From: JBKDZL01 sp047971145 | GTDB taxonomy: Bacteria; Bacillota_I; Bacilli_A; Erysipelotrichales; Erysipelotrichaceae | Direction of reading: 5' to 3' | Assembly (NCBI GenBank): GCA_047971145.1 | Contig: JBKDZL010000058.1 | Span: 1 to 37,246, forward strand | DNA: 37,246 nucleotides | Part shown: positions 31,102 through 37,246 of the stretch, one piece after another | Position numbering within the stretch: position 1 is the stretch's first letter | How the letters are laid out: each line of letters opens with the position of its first letter | Made by a program: the position numbers and the translations under genes | Notes under the pieces: model-generated | What the model saw: only the letters and a program-made list of their open reading frames with translations | Databases searched by the model: none | What the model was told of the DNA's origin: nothing

Positions 31102-32524
31102 AATAAGGGTAAGATATGCACCAAGTCCAACAGGACACTTACACATTGGAGGAGCTCGTAGTGCGCTATTTAATTATCTATTTGCCAAGCATTACAATGG
31201 TGAATTTATTTTAAGAATAGAAGATACTGATATTGAAAGAAATATTGAAGGTGGAGAAGCTTCCCAAATTGATAATTTAGAATGGTTAGGAATAGTTGCG
31301 GATGAGTCACCTATTAAGCCTAATGCTAAGTATGCACCATATCGACAAATGGAAAGATTGGCAATGTATCAAGAGGTGGTAAAGCAATTATTAAAAATGG
31401 GACACGCTTATAAGTGTTATTGTACAAGTGAAGAATTGGAAGCTGATTATCAAAGACAAACAGCAGCAGGTCATATATCAACACGCTACTCTAGAACTTG
31501 TTTACATTTGTCTGATCAAGAGCAGGCTGATAATGAAGCACAAGAAAAACCTTATACTATTAGAATAAAAGTGCCAGAGCATACAACTTACAAATTTAAT
31601 GATTTGATTAGAGGTGAAGTTGAATTTGATTCTAAAGATATTGGTGATTGGGTTTTAGTTAAAGCAAATGGTATTCCTACTTATAATTTTGCGGTGGTAG
31701 TAGATGATCATACTATGGATATTACTCATGTCTTAAGAGGTGAAGAGCACTTAAGTAATACACCTAAACAATTAATGATTTATCAAATGATGAATTGGCA
31801 AGAGCCAATTTTTGGACATATGACTTTAATTACTAATGAGAGTGGTAAAAAATTATCAAAACGTGATGAAACTATTATGCAATTTGTTGCCCAATATAAA
31901 GAAGAAGGTTATTTGCCTGAAGCTATGTATAATTTCTTGGCATTGTTAGGATTTTCGCCAGAAACTAATGAGGAGATATTTTCTCATGATGAGCTAATCA
32001 AAATTTTTACTGAAAAAAGATTATCGAAATCACCATCAATGTTTGATAAAAATAAACTGACTTGGATTAATAATCGCTATATTAAGGAATTAGATCAAAA
32101 AGCTATTGTTGATTTATGTTTACCGTTTTTGAATAATGCTTATGATTTAAGTGGACATGATCAAACGTGGATTAATAATATTATTTATTTATATCAACCG
32201 CAATTATCTTATGGTAAGGAAATAGTTGAATTAGTAGACTTATTCTTTAATGATCAAGAATTAAGCGCTGAAGCTAGTGAAGTTTTGTTGTGGGAAACTA
32301 CTCCGCTTTTGAAAGAAGCATTTTATCAGAAAGTTAAAGATTTGGCGTGGAATAGTGATAATCTAAAAGAAGCATTAGCTGAAGTTAAGGCTGAAACTGG
32401 CATCAAAGGCAAGGCATTATTTATGGGGCTGAGAGTTTTAACTACTAAAATCACTCATGGTCCCGATTTAATTAGCACTTTAACATTATTAGGCAAAGAA
32501 AAAGTTTTAAATAATTTAAAGTAA
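31094..32524 (+). CDS. gltX: Glutamyl-tRNA synthetase
   Basis: A 476-residue class I synthetase. HIGH region: APSPTGHLHIGGARSALFNYL, given in part. The KMSKS loop is KKLSKRDE. CYCTSEELE with a later Cys in SRTC marks the zinc-like insertion found in many GluRS. GLAD-like and C-terminal anticodon-binding segments follow (GIKGKALFMGLRVLTT). It charges tRNA-Glu and possibly tRNA-Gln if the organism uses the amidotransferase route. ATG 31094 has AAGGAG upstream inside ispF. Confidence 0.97.
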   Translation: MSKIRVRYAPSPTGHLHIGGARSALFNYLFAKHYNGEFILRIEDTDIERNIEGGEASQIDNLEWLGIVADESPIKPNAKYAPYRQMERLAMYQEVVKQLLKMGHAYKCYCTSEELEADYQRQTAAGHISTRYSRTCLHLSDQEQADNEAQEKPYTIRIKVPEHTTYKFNDLIRGEVEFDSKDIGDWVLVKANGIPTYNFAVVVDDHTMDITHVLRGEEHLSNTPKQLMIYQMMNWQEPIFGHMTLITNESGKKLSKRDETIMQFVAQYKEEGYLPEAMYNFLALLGFSPETNEEIFSHDELIKIFTEKRLSKSPSMFDKNKLTWINNRYIKELDQKAIVDLCLPFLNNAYDLSGHDQTWINNIIYLYQPQLSYGKEIVELVDLFFNDQELSAEASEVLLWETTPLLKEAFYQKVKDLAWNSDNLKEALAEVKAETGIKGKALFMGLRVLTTKITHGPDLISTLTLLGKEKVLNNLK

Positions 32525-32534
32525 GGAGAAAATT

Positions 32535-33722
32535 ATGATTTTATCAGAAACTAAGGTCTTTAGAGATCCAATTCATAGTTATATCCATGTTGAGGATTCA
32601 GTAATAGCAGAATTAATTGATACTAAAGAATTTCAAAGACTTAGAAGAATTCATCAACTAGGGGGAACTTTTATGGTTTTCCACGCTGCTGAGCATAGTC
32701 GTTTTGGCCATAGTTTAGGGGTATATGAGATTGTTAGAAGAATGGTCAGTGAAGTTAAAGATATTGATAATGCTTTAAATGAATATGAAAAAATCACTGT
32801 TATGTGTGCAGCTTTATTGCATGATTTAGGTCATGGACCATTTTCCCATGCTTTTGAGGCGGTAAGTGGTGCCAACCATGAAGAAATGACAATCAAAATT
32901 ATTTTAGAAACTAGTGAGGTAAATAAAGTATTAAGCAAATATGATAAGAATTTACCTCATGATGTTGCCTGTGTAATTAATCATACACACACTAAGACAC
33001 TTTTAACTCAATTAGTTTCATCACAATTAGATGCTGATAGAATGGATTATTTATTAAGAGATTCTTATTATACTGGCACAACTTATGGTGAGTTTGATTT
33101 AGAGCGAATCTTAAGAACACTAAAAGTTGTGGATGAACAATTAGTTGTGAAAGAGACCGGTGTTCATACTATTGAAGATTATATTATGGCTCGTTATCAC
33201 ATGTATTGGCAGGTTTACTTTCATCCTACTTCAAGAAGTTTTGAGGCAATTTTAGTTAAATTGTTTAAGCGGATTAAGGAAGTTGAAACGGCAAAAAATT
33301 ATCCAATGTTTAAAGGATTATTTGCTGGTGATAAGATTTCTGTGGCAGATCATTATATTTTAGATGAGAGTGCTTGTTATTATGGTATTAACTTATTGAG
33401 AGAACATAGTGATAAAATTCTTAGTGACTTATCAAGGCGTATCCTTGAGCGAGATTTGTTTGAGTATATTGATATTGATAAGAGTGATAGTATTACTGAT
33501 CATCTTGGCTTAGCTCAAGGGGATGATCCTGATTATTATCTATATATTGACTCAGCTAAACAATTGCCATATAGTCCTTATAATCCTAATGAAGAAAATC
33601 TAATAAAGATTTATACTAAAGAAAAAGAAATAGTGGAATTGTCGGATATTTCTAATATTGTTTCAGCTATTACTAAAGGTAAAAATAAAGAAGATTTTAA
33701 ACTTTACTACCCACAGAATTAA
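32535..33722 (+). CDS. HD-domain phosphohydrolase (YwfO-like)
   Basis: A 395-residue HD superfamily protein. Metal ligands lie in HSRFGHSLGVYEI, LLHDLGHGPFSHAFE (the HD pair) and SSQLDADRMDYLLRDSYYTG. The order and spacing match the Bacillus YwfO group, described as deoxynucleoside triphosphate phosphohydrolases; whether this one acts on dNTPs is not shown by sequence. It begins 10 nt after gltX with ribosome site AAGGAG, so the two are probably co-transcribed. No terminator was seen after it; the flavodoxin promoter follows. Confidence 0.9.
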   Translation: MILSETKVFRDPIHSYIHVEDSVIAELIDTKEFQRLRRIHQLGGTFMVFHAAEHSRFGHSLGVYEIVRRMVSEVKDIDNALNEYEKITVMCAALLHDLGHGPFSHAFEAVSGANHEEMTIKIILETSEVNKVLSKYDKNLPHDVACVINHTHTKTLLTQLVSSQLDADRMDYLLRDSYYTGTTYGEFDLERILRTLKVVDEQLVVKETGVHTIEDYIMARYHMYWQVYFHPTSRSFEAILVKLFKRIKEVETAKNYPMFKGLFAGDKISVADHYILDESACYYGINLLREHSDKILSDLSRRILERDLFEYIDIDKSDSITDHLGLAQGDDPDYYLYIDSAKQLPYSPYNPNEENLIKIYTKEKEIVELSDISNIVSAITKGKNKEDFKLYYPQN

Positions 33723-33748
33723 ATTATCTTAATAATTGTGTCTGTTTG

Positions 33749-33777
33749 TTGACAAGAGTAACTAGCTATATTAAGAT
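33749..33777 (+). promoter_or_regulatory. Flavodoxin promoter
   Basis: TTGACA (33749-33754) and TAAGAT (33772-33777) are 17 bp apart. Confidence 0.7.
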
Positions 33778-33782
33778 ATACT

Positions 33783-33800
33783 TGTTAGATACAACTAACA
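33783..33800 (+). promoter_or_regulatory. Leader dyad before the flavodoxin ribosome site
   Basis: TGTTAG (33783-33788) and CTAACA (33795-33800) are perfect inverted repeats with a 6-nt centre, placed right at the predicted transcription start and abutting the ribosome site GGAGGG. It may be an operator or a translation-affecting hairpin. Confidence 0.45.
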
Positions 33801-33813
33801 GGAGGGTATAAAA

Positions 33814-34239
33814 TTGAAAGTTACAATTGTTTATGGCAGTACTACTGGTAATACCGAAAGGGTTGCAGAAATTATTAAAGAAAATTTATCAGCACATGAG
33901 GTAACATTAAGTAATGTTACTGCTTGTGATAATTCATGTTTAAGTGATGCGGATTTAGTGTTATTTGGTAGCTCTACTTGGGGTTATGGTGATTTACAAG
34001 ATGATTTTGCTGAATATATAGAAACTTTGGATAACTCAGTATTGGCTGGTAAAAATGTTGCGGTCTTTGGCTGTGGTGATGAGGAAGGTTTTGGTGAGGT
34101 TTTCTGTAATGCTACTGAAATCATAAAAACAAAAGTAGAAGAGTTAGGTGGAAATATTATCACTGCTAACTTAAAAATCAGCAATGATCCAGAAGATAGT
34201 ATGGCTCAAATTATTGAATTTGCTCAAGCAGTACAATAG
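33814..34239 (+). CDS. Flavodoxin
   Basis: A 141-residue short-chain flavodoxin. The FMN phosphate loop is YGSTTGNTERVAEII. The isoalloxazine loops are SSTWGYGDLQDDF, with the stacking Trp, and GCGDEEGFGEVFCNA. It carries low-potential electrons in the cytoplasm and can replace ferredoxin when iron is scarce. The start is TTG at 33814, chosen because GGAGGG sits 7 nt before it and the protein begins MKVTIVYGSTTGN as in homologues. It is a single-gene unit with its own promoter, leader dyad and terminator. In this window it could serve the NfnAB enzyme or other redox partners; this is inference. Confidence 0.95.
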   Translation: MKVTIVYGSTTGNTERVAEIIKENLSAHEVTLSNVTACDNSCLSDADLVLFGSSTWGYGDLQDDFAEYIETLDNSVLAGKNVAVFGCGDEEGFGEVFCNATEIIKTKVEELGGNIITANLKISNDPEDSMAQIIEFAQAVQ

Positions 34240-34258
34240 ATATAACATGATTTAATTA

Positions 34259-34284
34259 GTCACACTCTCTAGTGTGGCTTTTTT
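34259..34284 (+). terminator. Rho-independent terminator after flavodoxin
   Basis: GTCACACT (34259-34266) pairs with AGTGTGGC (34271-34278), with one T-G pair and loop CTCT; six T follow. Confidence 0.9.
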
Positions 34285-34339
34285 ATAAAGTTCTAAATAG
34301 TATTTTTTCATAAAAATAAACAAATCAAGTTAAAATAGG

Positions 34340-34367
34340 TTGAATTTTTAAAAATTATTGTTATAAT
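34340..34367 (+). promoter_or_regulatory. Promoter of DUF1934-rpoE-pepV unit
   Basis: TTGAAT (34340-34345) and TATAAT (34362-34367) are 16 bp apart. A leader of about 15 nt with AAAGGA precedes ATG 34390. Confidence 0.65.
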
Positions 34368-34389
34368 ATCTCAAGAAAAGGAAAAAACT

Positions 34390-34764
34390 ATGAAAGTAAA
34401 GGTTTTAGTTACTCACAAAAATCTTAGTATTAATACTAAAAAGATTTTGACGAAAACTCTAGGAAAACTTAATAACAACACTTTAAGTTACTTAGAAGAT
34501 GATGGCAGTAGCATGAAACTTATTTTGCAAGAAGACCAAGTGGTAATAATTCGTCAAAGTGAGGCAGAAATAAAATATACTTGCAAACAAAACACTTATA
34601 GTGAGATGTTAATTTCTAATGAAGTTGGAGAATTTGCTTTGCAAATTTATACCCACCAATTAGAAATTAAAAATGATTCCTTATTATTAGATTATGAAAT
34701 AATTAATGGAAATGACAATGATAGATTTTTAATTAATTGGCAATTTCTAAAAGAAAAAGAGTAG
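34390..34764 (+). CDS. DUF1934 (YwiB-like) beta-barrel protein
   Basis: A 124-residue protein matching DUF1934/YwiB in length and in alternating strand pattern: YLEDDGSSMKLILQEDQVVIIRQSE (in part), MLISNEVGEFALQIYTHQLEI and a closing LLDYEIINGNDNDRFLINWQF. Proteins of this group are calycin-like barrels of unknown function found in Gram-positive bacteria. It starts the unit with rpoE, as ywiB-type genes often lie near rpoE in related genomes. The rpoE start follows 11 nt after its stop. Confidence 0.78.
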   Translation: MKVKVLVTHKNLSINTKKILTKTLGKLNNNTLSYLEDDGSSMKLILQEDQVVIIRQSEAEIKYTCKQNTYSEMLISNEVGEFALQIYTHQLEIKNDSLLLDYEIINGNDNDRFLINWQFLKEKE

Positions 34765-34775
34765 GAGTAATAATT

Positions 34776-35057
34776 ATGAGCTTATCAATGAGTGATGTGG
34801 CAGTTAGTGTTTTAAGTGATAAAAAAGAATCATTAGCATTTAGTGATTTGTGGAGTGAGGTTTGTTTGAAAATGAATATTGGCAATGATAAAATAAAGAT
34901 GTCAAGATTCTTTTCTAATATTTCTTGTGATGGACGTTTTGCTTTAGTAGAAAATAAATGGGACTTAAGAAATAGAAGAAAACTAGCCGAAGTATTAATT
35001 GATACTTCAGAAATCGAATTAGACGACGAAGATATAGACGAATTTGAGGAGGATTAA
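34776..35057 (+). CDS. rpoE: RNA polymerase delta subunit, short form
   Basis: A 93-residue protein. The HARE-HTH domain is visible: MSDVAVSVLSDKKESLAFSDLWSEV followed by KIKMSRFFSNISCDGRFALVENKWDLR, given in part. In Bacillus, delta is about 170 residues, half of which is a highly acidic tail. Here the tail is only about 15 residues (SEIELDDEDIDEFEED). The ATG at 34776 was chosen because AGGAG lies 8 nt upstream; an in-frame start at 34737 lies inside the previous gene. Delta increases RNA polymerase recycling and transcription specificity. The short tail may reduce that displacing activity. Confidence 0.88.
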   Translation: MSLSMSDVAVSVLSDKKESLAFSDLWSEVCLKMNIGNDKIKMSRFFSNISCDGRFALVENKWDLRNRRKLAEVLIDTSEIELDDEDIDEFEED

Positions 35058-35058
35058 T

Positions 35059-36402
35059 ATGAATATCAAACAATTTATCGCAGACAATAAAACAGAAATG
35101 TTAGATGTTTTAGCTAAAACAATTAGCTATAATACAGTAGAAAATCATGACAATGATAAATACCCTTTTGGTCAAGGGAATGCTGATTGTTTAGAGTATG
35201 TTTTAGAAAAATGTCAAGAGTATGGCATGCGCTCTACAAACTTAGATTATTATGCAGGTTTTGCAGAGTATGGAGCTGGTGATAAATTGGTTGGTATTAT
35301 TGGGCACTTAGATACAGTGCCATTTGGCGAGGGTTGGCTTAGTGATCCTACTACCTTAGTTAATAGAGATGGTAAGTTATATGGTCGAGGGACTATTGAT
35401 GATAAGGGTCCAATGATTGCGAATTTGTTTGCGATTAAGTATTTAATAGAAAATAAAAAAGATTGGAAACAAAGACTAAGAATTGTTTTTGGCTCAAATG
35501 AGGAGAGTGGTTTTCAATGTGTTAAACATTATGTTGAAAAAGAAGGACACTTTGATATTGGTTATACCCCTGATGGTTCAATTCCTTGTTGTTTTGGGGA
35601 GAAAGGCATTTTACAATTTAGCACTAGCTGTAAAAATACTTTCTTTAAGAAGGTAAGTGGTGGTTTAGTGGCAAATGCTGTACCGGCAAACTTTGAGGCA
35701 GAATTTTCGATTGAAGGTATTGATATTGTCGCTTTAAAGAGTTACTTTGATGAAAATAATATCACTTATGAGTTAAGTGCAGAATATGAAACAGTTAATT
35801 TGGTAGTTAAAGGAGTGGCTGCTCATGGCTCGACCCCAACTAAAGGAGTTAATGCTGTTGCTCATGCTCTAGTGGCTTTAAAAAGAGCCGGTGTTAAAGA
35901 TCCGGCAATTCTAGAAATCGTTGAGAAAATTGGTGTTGAGAGTAATGGTGAGAGTTTAAAGATTGCGATTAAAGATCAATATGGTGATTTGACTCTTAAC
36001 TTAGGGGTAATAAAAATAGTTGAGGATAACTTAGAAATTACTTTTGATGTCAGATGTCCTTTCACTCATGATTTAAAAGAAGTTACTGATAAATTACCTA
36101 ATAGTTTTGATCAGTGGACAACTCATATTTTAACCCAAAAGGCCGGTATTTATGTTTTGGAAGATTCGGAGTATGTACAAATGCTGACTAAAACTGCCAA
36201 TGAAGTATTTAACATTGATAGTAAACCGATAACAATGGGTGGGGGTACTTATGCTAGAGGCATAAATAATATTATTGCCTTTGGACCTAAGTTTACTGAT
36301 GAAGATAATCATATGCATGATGCCAATGAATTTATTAGAGAAGAGCATTTCTTTCAATTAGTAGAAATGTATGCTGTTGCATTAGAAAAGATGTTAGACT
36401 AA
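35059..36402 (+). CDS. M20-family dipeptidase (PepV/Sapep-like)
   Basis: A 447-residue zinc peptidase. Metal and catalytic residues are seen in GIIGHLDTVPFGEGW, GRGTIDDKGPMIANLFA, FGSNEESGFQCV and GYTPDGSIPCCFGEKG; the dimer or lid insertion contains VKGVAAHGSTPTKGVNA. The C-terminus GGGTYARGINNIIAFGP with the final His in HMHDANEFI is typical of PepV-like dipeptidases. It cleaves dipeptides in the cytoplasm for amino acid supply. The ATG at 35059 was selected for GAGGAGG 8 nt before it; a frame open from 35044 overlaps rpoE. It starts 1 nt after the rpoE stop. Confidence 0.93.
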   Translation: MNIKQFIADNKTEMLDVLAKTISYNTVENHDNDKYPFGQGNADCLEYVLEKCQEYGMRSTNLDYYAGFAEYGAGDKLVGIIGHLDTVPFGEGWLSDPTTLVNRDGKLYGRGTIDDKGPMIANLFAIKYLIENKKDWKQRLRIVFGSNEESGFQCVKHYVEKEGHFDIGYTPDGSIPCCFGEKGILQFSTSCKNTFFKKVSGGLVANAVPANFEAEFSIEGIDIVALKSYFDENNITYELSAEYETVNLVVKGVAAHGSTPTKGVNAVAHALVALKRAGVKDPAILEIVEKIGVESNGESLKIAIKDQYGDLTLNLGVIKIVEDNLEITFDVRCPFTHDLKEVTDKLPNSFDQWTTHILTQKAGIYVLEDSEYVQMLTKTANEVFNIDSKPITMGGGTYARGINNIIAFGPKFTDEDNHMHDANEFIREEHFFQLVEMYAVALEKMLD

Positions 36403-36424
36403 GACAAGATTGCTTGTCTTTTTT
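36401..36424 (+). terminator. Rho-independent terminator after the dipeptidase gene
   Basis: AAGACAAG (36401-36408) pairs with CTTGTCTT (36413-36420) around ATTG, with a T-run to 36424. The stem begins within the stop codon. Confidence 0.88.
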
Positions 36425-36442
36425 AGATAAAAGGAGATAAAC

Positions 36443-37246
36443 ATGAATACTAAAATGATAGTTTGTGATATGGATGGAACTTTATTAAATAGCAAAAAAT
36501 CAATAAGTGAGAAAACCAGAGAAACACTGATTGCTGCCCAAAAGGCTGGTATTACTTTAGTTTTGGCATCAGGAAGAAGTTATCGTACTTTACTACACTA
36601 TTCTGATGAGTTGGAAATGATAGCTAATAAAGGCTATTTTATTACAGCTAATGGTACAAGTATTTATGATTTAATCAAAGCTGAAAATAAGGCTATTAAA
36701 CGCTTTAGTGTTAGTGAAGCTGAGGAAATATTCTCAGCTGTTAAAGCTGAGGGTGTGGAAGTTATTTATGTTACTGATACTACTTTGTTTTCATATATCC
36801 CTAAACAAGTCTATCAATTGAAGAAAGAGTTTAGAATGGCTAATAATATTGCGGATGATGTTCCTTGGACCTCGGGTATTGATGGTCCAATTAGGGATTC
36901 TCGTGATCTTTATGATCATTTTATTTATATTGAAGATTTAAGTAAAGTTGATCTGCCAATGTTGAATAAGGTTTGTGTTAGTTATCCTGATGCTAAGGTT
37001 ATTAAGGATTTAGAAGCAAAACTTATCGAGAAATTTGGTGATAAATATAACTTTGGCTGCTCATCTGCGACATGGCTTGAAATCACTCCAAGTGGTATTA
37101 GTAAGGGTAATACTCTATTAAAATTAATTGACCAATTAAAGATAAACAATGAGGAAGTTTTAGTTTTTGGTGATGCTGAAAATGATCGATCAATGTTTGA
37201 GACCTTTAAATACTCACTCGCAATGGGTAATGCGATGGAGAGTATT
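36443..37246 (+). CDS. Cof-type HAD superfamily phosphatase (partial)
   Basis: The frame runs 268 codons to the right edge without a stop, so the C-terminus is missing. HAD motif I is CDMDGTLLN near the N-terminus, motif II falls in LASGRSY, the motif III lysine is in SGISKGNTLLKL, and motif IV is VFGDAENDRSMFE. The C2B-type cap between motifs II and III marks the Cof/YbjI/YidA group, which hydrolyses sugar phosphates or flavin-type phosphates. Substrate cannot be assigned. ATG 36443 has AAGGAG upstream. The end AMGNAMESI fits the segment just before the C-terminus of the family, so only a few dozen residues are likely lost. Confidence 0.93.
   Translation, partial: MNTKMIVCDMDGTLLNSKKSISEKTRETLIAAQKAGITLVLASGRSYRTLLHYSDELEMIANKGYFITANGTSIYDLIKAENKAIKRFSVSEAEEIFSAVKAEGVEVIYVTDTTLFSYIPKQVYQLKKEFRMANNIADDVPWTSGIDGPIRDSRDLYDHFIYIEDLSKVDLPMLNKVCVSYPDAKVIKDLEAKLIEKFGDKYNFGCSSATWLEITPSGISKGNTLLKLIDQLKINNEEVLVFGDAENDRSMFETFKYSLAMGNAMESI

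Noticed and set aside
1..37246. CRISPR arrays, tRNA genes, insertion sequences, prophage or toxin-antitoxin pairs
   Set aside because: No regular repeats, tRNA T-arm sequences, transposase or integrase motifs were recognised; intergenic gaps are all short.

Overview
The window is about 37 kb of AT-rich DNA (roughly 30% GC by eye) from a Gram-positive, Bacillota-type chromosome. TGA is used as a normal stop (recR, the DUF951 gene, the tagO-like gene), so the code is standard. Gene content and synteny (serS, SRP RNA, tadA, dnaX, recR, and a parS-like site) resemble the origin-proximal region of Bacillota. Short genes, low GC, PTS components, MutSL, and a delta-subunit gene with a short acidic tail suggest an Erysipelotrichia-like or Mollicutes-neighbouring fermentative anaerobe. 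This placement is inference; no 16S gene is present.

Layout. 1-1019: 3' end of serS, a near-perfect parS palindrome, a small SRP RNA, and tadA. 1102-4999: tightly coupled dnaX-recR-fhs (DNA polymerase III tau, RecR, formate-THF ligase), ending convergently against a CYTH-domain gene on the minus strand. 5582-13436: a co-directional run of nadK, a PTS IIC-IIB protein whose IIB domain has lost its cysteine, mutS, mutL, miaA and a MarR regulator. 13454-17159: a redox block with an iron-dependent alcohol dehydrogenase behind a Rex-like operator, then an NfnAB-type NADH/ferredoxin/NADP oxidoreductase pair; both units end in terminators. 17214-20798: a promoter-to-terminator unit of a MalY/PatB C-S lyase, an APC amino-acid permease, a CxxC peroxiredoxin-like protein and RidA, which reads as an amino-acid (probably cysteine/cystathionine) uptake and beta-elimination module. 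20871-25463: an ABC exporter pair (NatAB-like), then LemA and a DUF2207 membrane protein with a Gly-rich tail.

25461-28002: rarA (minus), dtd (plus) and a GNAT acetyltransferase (minus). rarA and dtd share a very short divergent promoter that places both start codons at the predicted transcription starts. 28158-33722: DUF951, a TagO/WecA-like phosphoglycosyl transferase, tilS, ispF, gltX and an HD phosphohydrolase. 33749-34284: a flavodoxin unit. 34340-36424: DUF1934, rpoE (delta) and a PepV-like M20 dipeptidase. 36443 to the end: a Cof-type HAD phosphatase cut by the window edge.

Most of the window is housekeeping. No transposon, prophage, CRISPR array, tRNA or rRNA was seen. No clearly new multi-gene system was found. 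The points most worth a second look are the parS site, the Rex-like operator, the Cys-less IIB domain, the MalY/permease/Prx/RidA unit, the apparently leaderless promoters, and the Ser-to-Pro change in the DTD active-site motif. No intergenic gap exceeds about 200 bases; the larger ones are described in the regulatory entries.
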